Source: Deltaproteobacteria bacterium (GTDB taxonomy: Bacteria; Desulfobacterota_B; Binatia; UBA9968). Taken from it: a DNA stretch of 10,200 nt. Below the pieces are notes generated by a model. That model did no database searches and had not been told where the DNA came from. It saw only the letters and a list, made by a program, of their open reading frames with translations. The stretch spans positions 1 through 10,200 of the forward strand of contig JACPSF010000274.1 of NCBI GenBank assembly GCA_016193385.1, in the 5' to 3' direction. This document shows, in pieces, positions 1 to 7,048 of the stretch. The translations under genes and the position numbers were made by a program. Each line of letters opens with the position of its first letter. Positions within the stretch are counted from its first letter, which is position 1.

Positions 1-1
1 C

Positions 2-622
2 AGTGGCGGCTTCGTTTTCTCCAAGAAGTTCGGGCGGATTCAGGGGCTGACTGGAGACTCCCAGGGAAGGCTGTACGTGGCTGACGCCTTCCAGGGCTAC
101 GTCCAGGTCTTTGACAGCTTGGGCTATATCCTCTCGACCGTCGGGAGCTTCGGCCAAGGCCCAGGGCAGCTACGGACACCAATGGGAGTCGCTATTGACA
201 TCCACAACCGGCTCTTTGTCGGTTCGGCCAATAACGCGAGGGTAGAATTCTTCGGCCTGGATAGCTTTTCAGACCCCCACATCATCCCCGCCGTCGTCGA
301 TATCCAGCCGGACACATTGAACAGATCCGCCAACAGAGACTCCATTACAGCGTACATCGAGATCCGCGGATACCCCTTGGATCAGGTAGACCCCGCAACG
401 ATCACGGCCAACGGGGTACCCGCTCTCGCCTCCCGCACGACTATCGGGGACTATGACGCCGACGGGATTCCGGACCTAATGGTGAAATTCGACGCACAAA
501 CCATCCTGGCAGCGCTTCCTGACGGGGATCCGATCATAGTCGTCTCGGGAATGTTCTGGAACGGAAATCCCTTCGAGGGATCCGACGCGGTGCGGGTGAA
601 TTCGAGCGGGGGAAACAAATGA
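2..622 (+). CDS. NHL-repeat protein, 3' part (5' end outside window)
   Basis: The frame is open from base 2, so the gene enters from the left and the GTG at 77 is only an internal codon; 206 residues are visible. The first third has NHL-type beta-propeller repeats, with blades of the kind GRLYVADAFQGYVQVFD followed by GSFGQGPGQL and a second GVAIDIHNRLFVGSANNARVEFF. The rest is a beta-rich C-terminal domain with the pattern VDIQPDTLN, a middle TAYIEI, GDYDADGIPDLMVKFD and a closing FEGSDAVRV. This domain is common at the ends of secreted bacterial proteins. NHL propellers usually act as protein-binding or scaffold domains, often next to multihaem cytochromes. The stop overlaps the next gene's start in ATGA, which suggests translational coupling with the cytochrome. 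A role as an exported scaffold for the cytochrome is inference; the signal peptide would lie outside the window. Confidence 0.85.
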   Translation, partial: SGGFVFSKKFGRIQGLTGDSQGRLYVADAFQGYVQVFDSLGYILSTVGSFGQGPGQLRTPMGVAIDIHNRLFVGSANNARVEFFGLDSFSDPHIIPAVVDIQPDTLNRSANRDSITAYIEIRGYPLDQVDPATITANGVPALASRTTIGDYDADGIPDLMVKFDAQTILAALPDGDPIIVVSGMFWNGNPFEGSDAVRVNSSGGNK

Positions 623-3507
623 GGCGGATCACTTTAATCCTGTTAATCGTCCTTTTGGTGGGGGCTTTCGCGTGGATGGTGTACGCCCTGGACCCGCCGC
701 ACAATTTCACCAACACTATCGACTGCTCGAGCTGCCATACGGCCCATAAAGCGGCGGGCGGCGCTATTACGATAACTGCGGGAAACGCGAACCTTTGTCA
801 GAGCTGCCATACAGATGGCGGGCTTGCCACGGGCAAACCCTTTGCTGAAGCTGATCAGGCTCTGCCGGGGCCGGGGCTCCCTTCTGGGACAAACCCAACC
901 GGTACTTCCCATCGGTGGGACTCAGGCGCCTCAGGCCATGAGATGGCTAGCGGGACGAACACTTCGACGGGTGAGGTCCAGTCCGGGGGCACATTCACAG
1001 GCCGCTACGCCAAGACCTACACGATCTCGATAACGACGCAAGGAGATACAGGAACGGCCAGATTCAACTGGAGCGCCGTGCGATGGCCAGGAGACACCGG
1101 AGGCGGAAGCGGCACCAATGTCCTGACGGCCGCGATTGTGGCTCTGAATGAGGGGATCACAGTGGCCTTCACCAACGGCACATCGTCGCCGTCCTTCAAG
1201 CTAAACGACTCGTGGAAAGTCTACGTCAGGACGGACATCAACCAGCCGACCAACGCAGCGTTGGCGGCGCGGATCTCTGATGGGAAGATCATGTGCTCAA
1301 CCTGCCACAACCAGCACAGCCAGGCAGCGATTCCATTCGATCCAAGCGCGCCCGCCTATGGAGGGTCGGGAACGGGCGAAGGAAGACACTACCAGCGGGT
1401 CAATAACGATACCACCCAAACGGGCGCGCTCGGATCGATGTGTCTGGACTGTCACAGCGCCCGGGATAAGGGCTCCCTGTCAGGGCAAACGGGAAACCTG
1501 ACCCATCCCATCGGTCTGGCCAGAAGCATATGGAACGGCCTGTTTAAAGCGCGCGCATCGATCACACTGCCGTTGGACAAAGGAGCCGACGGCGTGGCCG
1601 GAAATACCGACGATCGAATCCAGTGCCTGAGCTGCCACAAGCCCCACTTCACACCGACCAATGACGGGTCTCTGACCAGGCTAACTGATATCACGTCACT
1701 GTGCGCCGATTGCCACACACTCGCCGACACTGCCTCAGGGTCGCACTTCAATACGACCACAGGTGTGCTGTGGCCTGGAGGTCAATACGGGTCAACTTTT
1801 CCCGCGATCACGGACGCGGGCAAGCGGGGGGCGTGCATCAATTGCCACCAGCCACACGGCTGGCCCGATGCCGCCGCCCCGACCCAGGACTACGCCAAAC
1901 TGCTCGTCGATAAGCAAGAAAATCTCTGTTACACCTGCCACGATGGTACGGTCACCACCACGGCGAATGTCTACGCCCAGTTCAACGGCTCGACAAACTT
2001 TCAGATTTCGGGCGGCATCAATCAGCGGCACGATGTCTCGGACGCTGACCAGCTCTTTTCAGGAGCCGTGGTCGAGTGCACCAACTGCCACAACCCCCAT
2101 CTCGCGAACGGCACCAACAAGCTCATAAACCCGAAGGGGTGGTCCGATGGGACGACTACGTTTGTAGCGGGCCAACCCTTCACCAAGACCTACAGCCCGA
2201 GCAACCAGTACGGCACAAACAGCTACAGGAGCGCTACGACCGACCAAGACCCTCTCAACCCAGAGGGGGCAGGGCAGTCGAGCGTCGGTTCGGCCGTGGC
2301 CAACCCAGCCAATACGGGGGATAACACGGCTACCAGCGGCGGCAACTATACCGGAAGTCAAGACCAAACGTACACGGTGACGGTCTCGACCGGTGGCGCG
2401 CCGGGCACAGCTAGGATCACGGTAACGTCCACAGGCTCGGACAGCTCCGGGCCGACGACGGTGACGGCGTTCGGCACAGCGGTTGCCGTAGGAAACTTTG
2501 GGGTCACCATTAACTTTACCGAGCCCTATTGGCCGTCGAGGGTCGGCCCGGCCACGTGTACAAGCTCTTGCGTCGACGACACAGCCACCAGTAGTAACTC
2601 GTACACGGGGCCGTCGAAAGGCACTTATACGCTGAATGTCACGACCGCTGGCGCTCCGGGTACCGCTAGAATAACCTGCACCTCGAATATTACTGGTGAT
2701 GCATGCAACCCATCGACTATCTATACCTGGCCGGGCAACGGCACGATATTCAACATCGGGAGCTACGGTGCCAGAGTTGCCATCACTGATTCAAGCGCCA
2801 AAGCTTGGGAGCTGGCTGTTGGCGAAACATGGCAGATCCCCGTCAGTGATGGTGTGCTGACGCTGAACGACAGATGGACCATTGCGGTCACCGCGGCTGG
2901 GGCCGCCTTTTCCGAGCCAGACTACGTGGCTTTCTGCCTGACCTGCCATGACGGCACCCCGCCTGCGGGTGTGACCATGACAGCCGGCTTGACGAACATC
3001 GCCAGCGCATATCTTGCAAGTAACGGTAACAAGATGGGGGCCGCGCCGGGGCGCACGGGCACCACTATAGGCAACGGCTACTTGAAGTTCCCCTGGCACG
3101 TCCAGCCTGCGTCTTGTAGTTCCCCCACTTGGACGGGCTGCCAAGACCCGAATTTGCCTTATGCCGCCTTGCAGTGCACCACGTGCCACGACGGGCACGG
3201 CTCCGATAGCATTTACCACCTGCGGACCCAAATCACCGTCGGCGGAGTCCAGATGAAGGTCGGCGGCGACAACCCGAACTCGCAATTCGGCCCGGGGACA
3301 TTCGCTCGCTGGGGCACCACGACTTACAGCCTGCCGTGCCAGGGGGGGAACGGTAACACGAACTGCGCCAATAATCCGACTGGGGCCCAGGGAGATTTTT
3401 ATTATGGTGCTTGGTGTTCCTTCTGCCACGAGATGTCGAGTCATCCTTCCAAAAGCGAGACGACCGTGTGCTCAAGCACACACGCCCACAGTTCGGGGAA
3501 CTTCTAA
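619..3507 (+). CDS. secreted dodecahaem c-type cytochrome with inserted beta-domains
   Basis: The 962-residue protein starts with an RR-containing hydrophobic signal (residues 1-23, likely cleavage after VYA). It has 12 CxxCH haem c sites at residues 36, 60, 226, 275, 336, 362, 406, 437, 487, 773, 853 and 933. Many look like the doubled-CxxCH family (CLSCHKPH, CINCHQPH, CTNCHNPH). Eighteen histidines outside the motifs are enough to give every haem a second His ligand. Three related beta-rich segments (about 122-210, 572-640, 657-770) contain no His and no haem site; the last two separate haems 9 and 10. Four non-haem cysteine pairs (647/651, 687/696, 833/841, 907/916) could form disulfides. 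The last residues hold CSSTH at 951, a possible degenerate haem site. The likely role is extracytoplasmic or extracellular electron transfer; the cellular location and redox partner are not shown by sequence. The start has a weak GGGGGA ribosome site at 608-613. Confidence 0.95.
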   Translation: MRRITLILLIVLLVGAFAWMVYALDPPHNFTNTIDCSSCHTAHKAAGGAITITAGNANLCQSCHTDGGLATGKPFAEADQALPGPGLPSGTNPTGTSHRWDSGASGHEMASGTNTSTGEVQSGGTFTGRYAKTYTISITTQGDTGTARFNWSAVRWPGDTGGGSGTNVLTAAIVALNEGITVAFTNGTSSPSFKLNDSWKVYVRTDINQPTNAALAARISDGKIMCSTCHNQHSQAAIPFDPSAPAYGGSGTGEGRHYQRVNNDTTQTGALGSMCLDCHSARDKGSLSGQTGNLTHPIGLARSIWNGLFKARASITLPLDKGADGVAGNTDDRIQCLSCHKPHFTPTNDGSLTRLTDITSLCADCHTLADTASGSHFNTTTGVLWPGGQYGSTFPAITDAGKRGACINCHQPHGWPDAAAPTQDYAKLLVDKQENLCYTCHDGTVTTTANVYAQFNGSTNFQISGGINQRHDVSDADQLFSGAVVECTNCHNPHLANGTNKLINPKGWSDGTTTFVAGQPFTKTYSPSNQYGTNSYRSATTDQDPLNPEGAGQSSVGSAVANPANTGDNTATSGGNYTGSQDQTYTVTVSTGGAPGTARITVTSTGSDSSGPTTVTAFGTAVAVGNFGVTINFTEPYWPSRVGPATCTSSCVDDTATSSNSYTGPSKGTYTLNVTTAGAPGTARITCTSNITGDACNPSTIYTWPGNGTIFNIGSYGARVAITDSSAKAWELAVGETWQIPVSDGVLTLNDRWTIAVTAAGAAFSEPDYVAFCLTCHDGTPPAGVTMTAGLTNIASAYLASNGNKMGAAPGRTGTTIGNGYLKFPWHVQPASCSSPTWTGCQDPNLPYAALQCTTCHDGHGSDSIYHLRTQITVGGVQMKVGGDNPNSQFGPGTFARWGTTTYSLPCQGGNGNTNCANNPTGAQGDFYYGAWCSFCHEMSSHPSKSETTVCSSTHAHSSGNF
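964..1074 (+). repeat. beta-domain repeat, copy 1 core (inside cytochrome)
   Basis: This encodes the conserved core of the first inserted module, with SGGTFTG, then KTYTISITT, then GTARFNWS. It lies between haems 2 and 3. It shares the Y/F-T-G ... TYT ... TxG...GTAR pattern with copies 2 and 3 but is more diverged from them than they are from each other. Confidence 0.75.
2320..2430 (+). repeat. beta-domain repeat, copy 2 core (inside cytochrome)
   Basis: This encodes a 37-residue core with TATSGGNYTG, TYTVTV and GGAPGTARIT. A gap-free comparison by eye with copy 3 gives 24 identical residues of 37. It lies in the long haem-free stretch between haem 9 (residue 487) and haem 10 (residue 773). 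Confidence 0.85.
2575..2685 (+). repeat. beta-domain repeat, copy 3 core (inside cytochrome)
   Basis: This encodes a 37-residue core with TATSSNSYTG, TYTLNV and AGAPGTARIT, 255 bp downstream of copy 2 in the same frame. The DNA of the two copies has diverged more than the protein, so the duplication is not recent. Unlike copy 2, this module carries extra cysteines (residues 687 and 696; 647 and 651 just before it). Confidence 0.85.
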
Positions 3508-3511
3508 GGAT

Positions 3512-3520
3512 GAGGAGGAG
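3512..3520 (+). promoter_or_regulatory. strong ribosome binding site fixing the start at 3525
   Basis: GAGGAGGAG lies 4 bases before ATG 3525, in the 17-bp gap after the cytochrome stop. This picks ATG 3525 over the earlier in-frame start at 3411, which would lie deep inside the cytochrome gene and would precede the signal peptide. Confidence 0.8.
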
Positions 3521-3524
3521 CAAG

Positions 3525-4607
3525 ATGAAAGTCCAGGCGCTCACAATGCTACACATCGCGCTTCTGCTGGCCTCGGTTGCCTCTGCCCAGACCGGGGTTC
3601 GGATCAACAAGATAAACAAAGAAAACACCATTGCCTGGGTCGAGGATAGCGCCTGGGAGCCGGCTGGTTTCAAAAGAGGGACCATATTGCATGCCGCCAA
3701 GGTAGCCCAGGGGCCCAGGATAGACGGCCTGGCCGACGACCCGGCCTGGAAGCAGGCCAAAAGTCTGACGATTCCCCTGGCGTATGGTCCGGTAAAGGAA
3801 GCGACCCTCAAGGCGGTCTACACCGATCAGGAGGTATTCCTACTCGTTAGCTGGCCCGATCCGACCAAGGACGACCAGCACCACCCCTGGGTCTGGAACC
3901 CCGAGCTTTCCCGGTACGTCGAAGGCCACCAGGTGGAAGATGCGCTACTGGTGAGCATCGAGCAGTCATGCGGGTGGGCTCCCTCGCTGCTGTCCGGCTA
4001 CGTCTACGACTTCGACGGCTGGCGCTGGCTGGCAGCCCGGTCCGACCCCATCGGCCAAGCCGTCGACACGCAGGGACTTGTCCAGGACCGCTCGATTCCT
4101 GGCTTCGTCAACTATCCCAGCAGGAACGCGGCGCCCTTCTGGAATCTGAATTTCGCCGACCTTCGACCTAATATTCTGACCAAGCCGTGGCAGGACCTCC
4201 AGCGAGCGTACCAGCTCAAGCCTATCGCGACGACGGTCTATGTCAGCATGGAGCCCGATGGCCGCCGCCAGCGGCCGGCGTTCGTCGAGCGGCTTCCGGC
4301 GCCCGAGGCCAAGCCTGCTCCCTCTGCGACGGCTCCGTTGCCCTTGGTTCCTCAGTTCAAGCCCGTCAAGCTTACAGGCGACGCCGGCGAGGTGGCGGCC
4401 AAAGGCCGCTGGGAGAACGGCCGCTGGACCGTCGAGTTTCGCCGAGTGCTGGTCACCCCGGCTAGATACATCACCGACTCGGTTTTTGATAGAGTGACCC
4501 AGTTCTCCATTTACGTCTTTGACCATACCGAGCGCGTGGACGAGGCCAGCGAGTCAGGCCGCCTGTACCTCCAGTTCGAACCTGGCGAGGCGGCGAAGAG
4601 CAAGTAA
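3525..4607 (+). CDS. secreted EB_dh-type (ethylbenzene dehydrogenase gamma-like) haem-binding protein
   Basis: The 360-residue protein starts at ATG 3525 behind a strong ribosome site. Residues 1-21 are a signal peptide with likely cleavage after ASA. The mature part matches the beta-sandwich family of ethylbenzene dehydrogenase/DMSO-reductase-type gamma subunits: a CBM9-like opening at residues 65-77 (RIDGLADDPAWKQ), the DFDGWRWLAARSDP segment typical of the family, and the closing KGRWENGRWTVEFRRVL at 293-309. In known members this fold holds one b-type haem and passes electrons between a molybdenum enzyme and cytochromes. No molybdenum or iron-sulfur subunit is in the window, and there is no CxxCH here, so it may serve as an electron-transfer partner of the adjacent cytochrome; that is inference. 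A proline/alanine-rich linker (around residues 270-285) precedes the last part. Haem ligands could not be assigned by eye. Confidence 0.8.
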   Translation: MKVQALTMLHIALLLASVASAQTGVRINKINKENTIAWVEDSAWEPAGFKRGTILHAAKVAQGPRIDGLADDPAWKQAKSLTIPLAYGPVKEATLKAVYTDQEVFLLVSWPDPTKDDQHHPWVWNPELSRYVEGHQVEDALLVSIEQSCGWAPSLLSGYVYDFDGWRWLAARSDPIGQAVDTQGLVQDRSIPGFVNYPSRNAAPFWNLNFADLRPNILTKPWQDLQRAYQLKPIATTVYVSMEPDGRRQRPAFVERLPAPEAKPAPSATAPLPLVPQFKPVKLTGDAGEVAAKGRWENGRWTVEFRRVLVTPARYITDSVFDRVTQFSIYVFDHTERVDEASESGRLYLQFEPGEAAKSK

Positions 4608-4634
4608 CCTGATCGGGAAGCGAATGGGCGAAAG

Positions 4635-5135
4635 ATGACATCCCGAACCCAGAAAATTCTTCTTTCTTTGGCCGGCGTCGTTGCCGCATCAGCATTGATA
4701 GTGTGGCTTGTCGAAGCGCAAGCCCATCGGGACAACGTTCGGATAGCCCGATTGCATCTGGAACGGGGAATAAAGCTCTACCACCAGAAGGCTTACGTTG
4801 AGGCGGAGGGCGAACTGCGCCGGGCTCTGCGGGCTGACCCGAAAGAATGGAAGTCACCGTTCTACGTGGGCGCGATCCAGATCGAACGGAAACGATTTGG
4901 CCTCGCAATCCCATATCTGGAACGAGCTTTAACTCTGAATCCAACTGAGCCGAAAATCTTGAATGCTCTTGGTGTCGCTTATTTCAAGCTTGGCCGGCTG
5001 GATATGGCCAGGGGTTATTTCTGGGCATCCCTGGATTTGGACCCCAGTAACAGGGATGCCCAGGGACTGATGGAGACCATGGCTAAGTTGCAACTGCGCG
5101 CCGAGCTTGGCGGGGCCTCGAAGCAAGAGGGCTAA
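4635..5135 (+). CDS. membrane-anchored TPR protein
   Basis: The 166-residue protein has one N-terminal membrane helix (about 8-26) followed by three tetratricopeptide repeats at roughly 38-71, 72-105 and 106-139. The repeats show the usual W/Y...G/A...A...P spacing, for example GIKLYHQKAYVEAEGELRRAL and LGVAYFKLGRLDMARGYF. TPR domains bind other proteins. Because resB follows after only 3 bp (TAA-AGG-ATG), and system II and system I maturation loci often carry TPR proteins (CcmH/NrfG-like) that present apocytochrome, a chaperone role in haem attachment is a reasonable inference. The N-terminal helix has a positively charged start (TSRTQK), consistent with the TPRs outside the cytoplasm. The 27-bp gap upstream has no strong ribosome site (GGGCGAAAG at best). 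Confidence 0.88.
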   Translation: MTSRTQKILLSLAGVVAASALIVWLVEAQAHRDNVRIARLHLERGIKLYHQKAYVEAEGELRRALRADPKEWKSPFYVGAIQIERKRFGLAIPYLERALTLNPTEPKILNALGVAYFKLGRLDMARGYFWASLDLDPSNRDAQGLMETMAKLQLRAELGGASKQEG

Positions 5136-5138
5136 AGG

Positions 5139-6308
5139 ATGACCGTGCGACTTCTTCTCAGACGGGCGGCTGATTTTCTCACCTCCGTTAAGCTGGCCAT
5201 TCCGCTCCTGGTCCTCATCGCCGCGGCCTCTATCTTGGGAAGCCTGATTCCCCAGGGAAAAAATGTCAAACTGATCTCGACTCTGCCAGACATTGTCCAT
5301 AAGTTAAACTCTTATCTGCAGCTTAACGATATCTTCCACTCCTGGTGGTACCTGTTCCTCTTGGCCCTTTTGGGCCTTTGTCTTCTGGCTGTCACACTGA
5401 AACGGGTGCCTGTTGTCTGGAAAGTAAAAGGCCGAGGCCCGGCGGTGGGTATTTTTTTGGCTCACATGGGAGTCATTCTTATCATTGGCGGAATGATTTA
5501 CGGCGCGCTTTCCGGTTTTCGCTATTATACCCGTGTGATCGAGGGCGACGTTACTGTGATCCCCCAGCTACCTTTTGTGGTCAAGCTTGAGCAGCTCGAC
5601 CTCAAATACTACTCCCGAGAGGCCTTCAGCGGTCAGGGGCCGAACTTCCGGATGGCAGAAAAACAGAATAGTAAACTAACGCTATTCCATCATGGTAATC
5701 CTTTTCTTCAGGCCACTGTCGCTCCTGGAAACCCCCTTTCGGCTCGAGGTGTTACTCTTCTCCCTGCGCAAAGGGATGTGGGCTGGGCCTTCGACCTGGT
5801 CCTCACCGCAGGAGGACGCGAGAAAGTCGTCCCGATCCGCCCATGGGCGCCGCCGCTGATTACCCTGGGCCTGGGAAACCCATCCCGAATCATGACCCAC
5901 CGGCTAACCTTGGATGGGAAGAAGGAGTTTGGATTTGAAAAAGTCCCAGCCGATGCCGCGGCTGAAGTTTTTCTATTACAGGAAGATGGCTCCGGCCGCT
6001 CTTTGGGATTTGCCCGGCGGACAGAGCCGCTGACGTTCGGCGCGTGGACGATTTCCGTGGCGAACATCCGACGATATACAGGTCTCCACATTTACAGCCG
6101 GCCAGAGATGCCGGTTCTCATGCTCGGCGTGTTCACCTTGGTTGTGGGACTCATCGGTTACTTTACGCGGTGGGGACGTAGTCTCCTATCTCATTTCCGG
6201 TACGACATCCGGAGACAGCGGCGATGGGTTGGCCAAGAAAGCGTGCCGGGTGGCTCAGAGGTTCCCGAACAGGTCCGGAGTCATGTCGTTCACGCCGCCA
6301 GAGATTGA
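5139..6308 (+). CDS. resB: cytochrome c biogenesis protein ResB (Ccs1)
   Basis: This 389-residue membrane protein is the ResB/Ccs1 half of the system II cytochrome c synthetase, which with CcsA/ResC exports haem and attaches it to CxxCH cysteines on the outer face of the cytoplasmic membrane. Its N-terminus has the family opening FLTSVKLAIPLLVLIAAASILGSLIPQ (helix about 18-37). Further helices lie at about 69-88 and 102-121, with the conserved His109 in AHMGVILIIGG. A large extracytoplasmic beta-rich loop follows, then helix 4 at about 325-343. The length is at the short end for the family. It starts 3 bp after the TPR gene, with AAGAGGGCTAAAGG upstream, and its end overlaps ccsA by 26 bp, so the three genes are probably translated together. 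It would mature the 12-haem cytochrome upstream. Confidence 0.93.
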   Translation: MTVRLLLRRAADFLTSVKLAIPLLVLIAAASILGSLIPQGKNVKLISTLPDIVHKLNSYLQLNDIFHSWWYLFLLALLGLCLLAVTLKRVPVVWKVKGRGPAVGIFLAHMGVILIIGGMIYGALSGFRYYTRVIEGDVTVIPQLPFVVKLEQLDLKYYSREAFSGQGPNFRMAEKQNSKLTLFHHGNPFLQATVAPGNPLSARGVTLLPAQRDVGWAFDLVLTAGGREKVVPIRPWAPPLITLGLGNPSRIMTHRLTLDGKKEFGFEKVPADAAAEVFLLQEDGSGRSLGFARRTEPLTFGAWTISVANIRRYTGLHIYSRPEMPVLMLGVFTLVVGLIGYFTRWGRSLLSHFRYDIRRQRRWVGQESVPGGSEVPEQVRSHVVHAARD

Positions 6309-6714
6309 GCTGTTCCTGCTAGGCCTGGCAACCGCTGGTTACGTTCTAGCTTGGGGTCTCTACTTGAGGGCGCTGTGGACTAACCAAGAAAGGTTCAGCC
6401 AGCAGGCTTCAATGGTTACCGGGATAGCTTTTATCTTTCAGGCTGGCTCCTTCGCGTTACGGACCTATCGAGCCGGGCACCTGCCGATCTACAATGCCTA
6501 TGAGTTCTCGGCGATTTTTGCTGGAGGAATCGTTCTCACCCATCTGATCTTTGATGGAAACAGAGCCGATCCTCCCGATTTTCAAAAGTTTTTGGCTGAA
6601 GATTCATGTCCTGACAGCCTTTGTTGCCTATTCATCTCTGGCCGCCACCTTCGGCGCTTCCTGCCTTTACCTGATCACACGAAGATCCAAACAGGGCGAG
6701 CCTGTCGACAATAA
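6283..6714 (+). pseudogene. ccsA: ccsA, 5' fragment (N-terminal half of broken CcsA/ResC)
   Basis: ATG 6283 lies inside the end of resB, behind AGGTCCGGAG, and gives MSFTPPEIELFLLGLATAG. The reading frame shows three membrane helices (about 8-29, 43-60 and 74-92) and the family segment GHLPIYNAYE at 65-74, matching the GHxPxxNxYE region of CcsA. Homology ends near residue 92 (position about 6558); after that the frame gives RADPPDFQKFLAEDSCPD and unrelated sequence to a stop at 6714. The rest of CcsA continues in the next frame (see the 3' fragment). Roughly 26 residues that should include a fourth helix are absent at the junction, so this is more than a single-base slip. The upstream longer frame to 6142 is inside resB and is not coding for this gene. 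The break is either a real deletion or an assembly fault. Confidence 0.82.
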
Positions 6715-7048
6715 AGCTTCGCGCCTGACGCTTCTCGACCGCGTGTCATATCAGGCGGCCATGGTGGGCTTTTCGTTCCTCACTATAATGATCATCAGTG
6801 GCGCCATCTGGGCGGAGTACGTGTGGGGTCGATTCTGGTCTTGGGACCCGAAAGAGACCTGGTCGCTCATCACCTGGCTTATTGTGGCTGCATATCTCCA
6901 CACGCGGTATCACCGGCGATGGATAGGGCGAAAAGCGGCTGTGCTCGGGGTGGTCGGGTTTCTCTTTGTCCTGATGACTTTCCTGGGGGTCGATTTTCTC
7001 AGTCCTCGGCAGCATGATTTCTTGCTATGGCGGAGGGCGGGCCAATGA
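6554..7048 (+). CDS. ccsA: ccsA, 3' fragment carrying the WWD haem-handling domain
   Basis: This is the C-terminal part of CcsA/ResC, the haem-export partner of ResB. Numbering from ATG 6554, it has FKSFWLKIHV at 10-19, the diagnostic WWD motif WGRFWSWDPKETW at 91-103, histidines at 18, 116, 120 and 154, and four helices (about 16-42, 68-88, 101-116, 126-146). All catalytically expected parts of this half are intact. No usable ribosome site precedes 6554; GGAGGA at 6523-6528 is about 25 bases away, so independent translation is doubtful. The segment belongs with the 5' fragment 6283-6714 as one gene interrupted near 6540-6562. If the break is real, haem delivery at this locus is lost unless another CcsA exists in the genome; if it is an assembly error, this is a normal ccsA ending at 7048. 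Confidence 0.85.
   Translation: METEPILPIFKSFWLKIHVLTAFVAYSSLAATFGASCLYLITRRSKQGEPVDNKASRLTLLDRVSYQAAMVGFSFLTIMIISGAIWAEYVWGRFWSWDPKETWSLITWLIVAAYLHTRYHRRWIGRKAAVLGVVGFLFVLMTFLGVDFLSPRQHDFLLWRRAGQ

Noticed and set aside
2791..3444. 217-residue reverse-strand open frame
   Set aside because: It lies wholly opposite the cytochrome, has no recognisable domain, and is a by-product of GC-rich codon use on the + strand.
3233..3811. 192-residue reverse-strand open frame
   Set aside because: It crosses the end of the cytochrome and start of the EB_dh gene, with no domain or ribosome site; both + genes here are well supported.
4624..4638. Tiny frame ATG-GGC-GAA-AGA-TGA overlapping the TPR start as a leader peptide
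   Set aside because: Four codons with no ribosome site; expected by chance.
6579..6600. Homopolymer-rich TTTTC-AAAAG-TTTTT stretch as a programmed frameshift or indel site joining the ccsA halves
   Set aside because: The family-like residues ILPIFKS in the downstream frame are already encoded before this stretch, so the frame change must lie upstream of about 6570; a slip here also would not restore the missing helix.
6980..7040. Second frameshift near the ccsA end (another frame reads LGSMISCYG, resembling the family's LHSYG)
   Set aside because: The main frame keeps a His (PRQHDF) at the expected place and reaches a natural stop at 7048, so no second break is needed.
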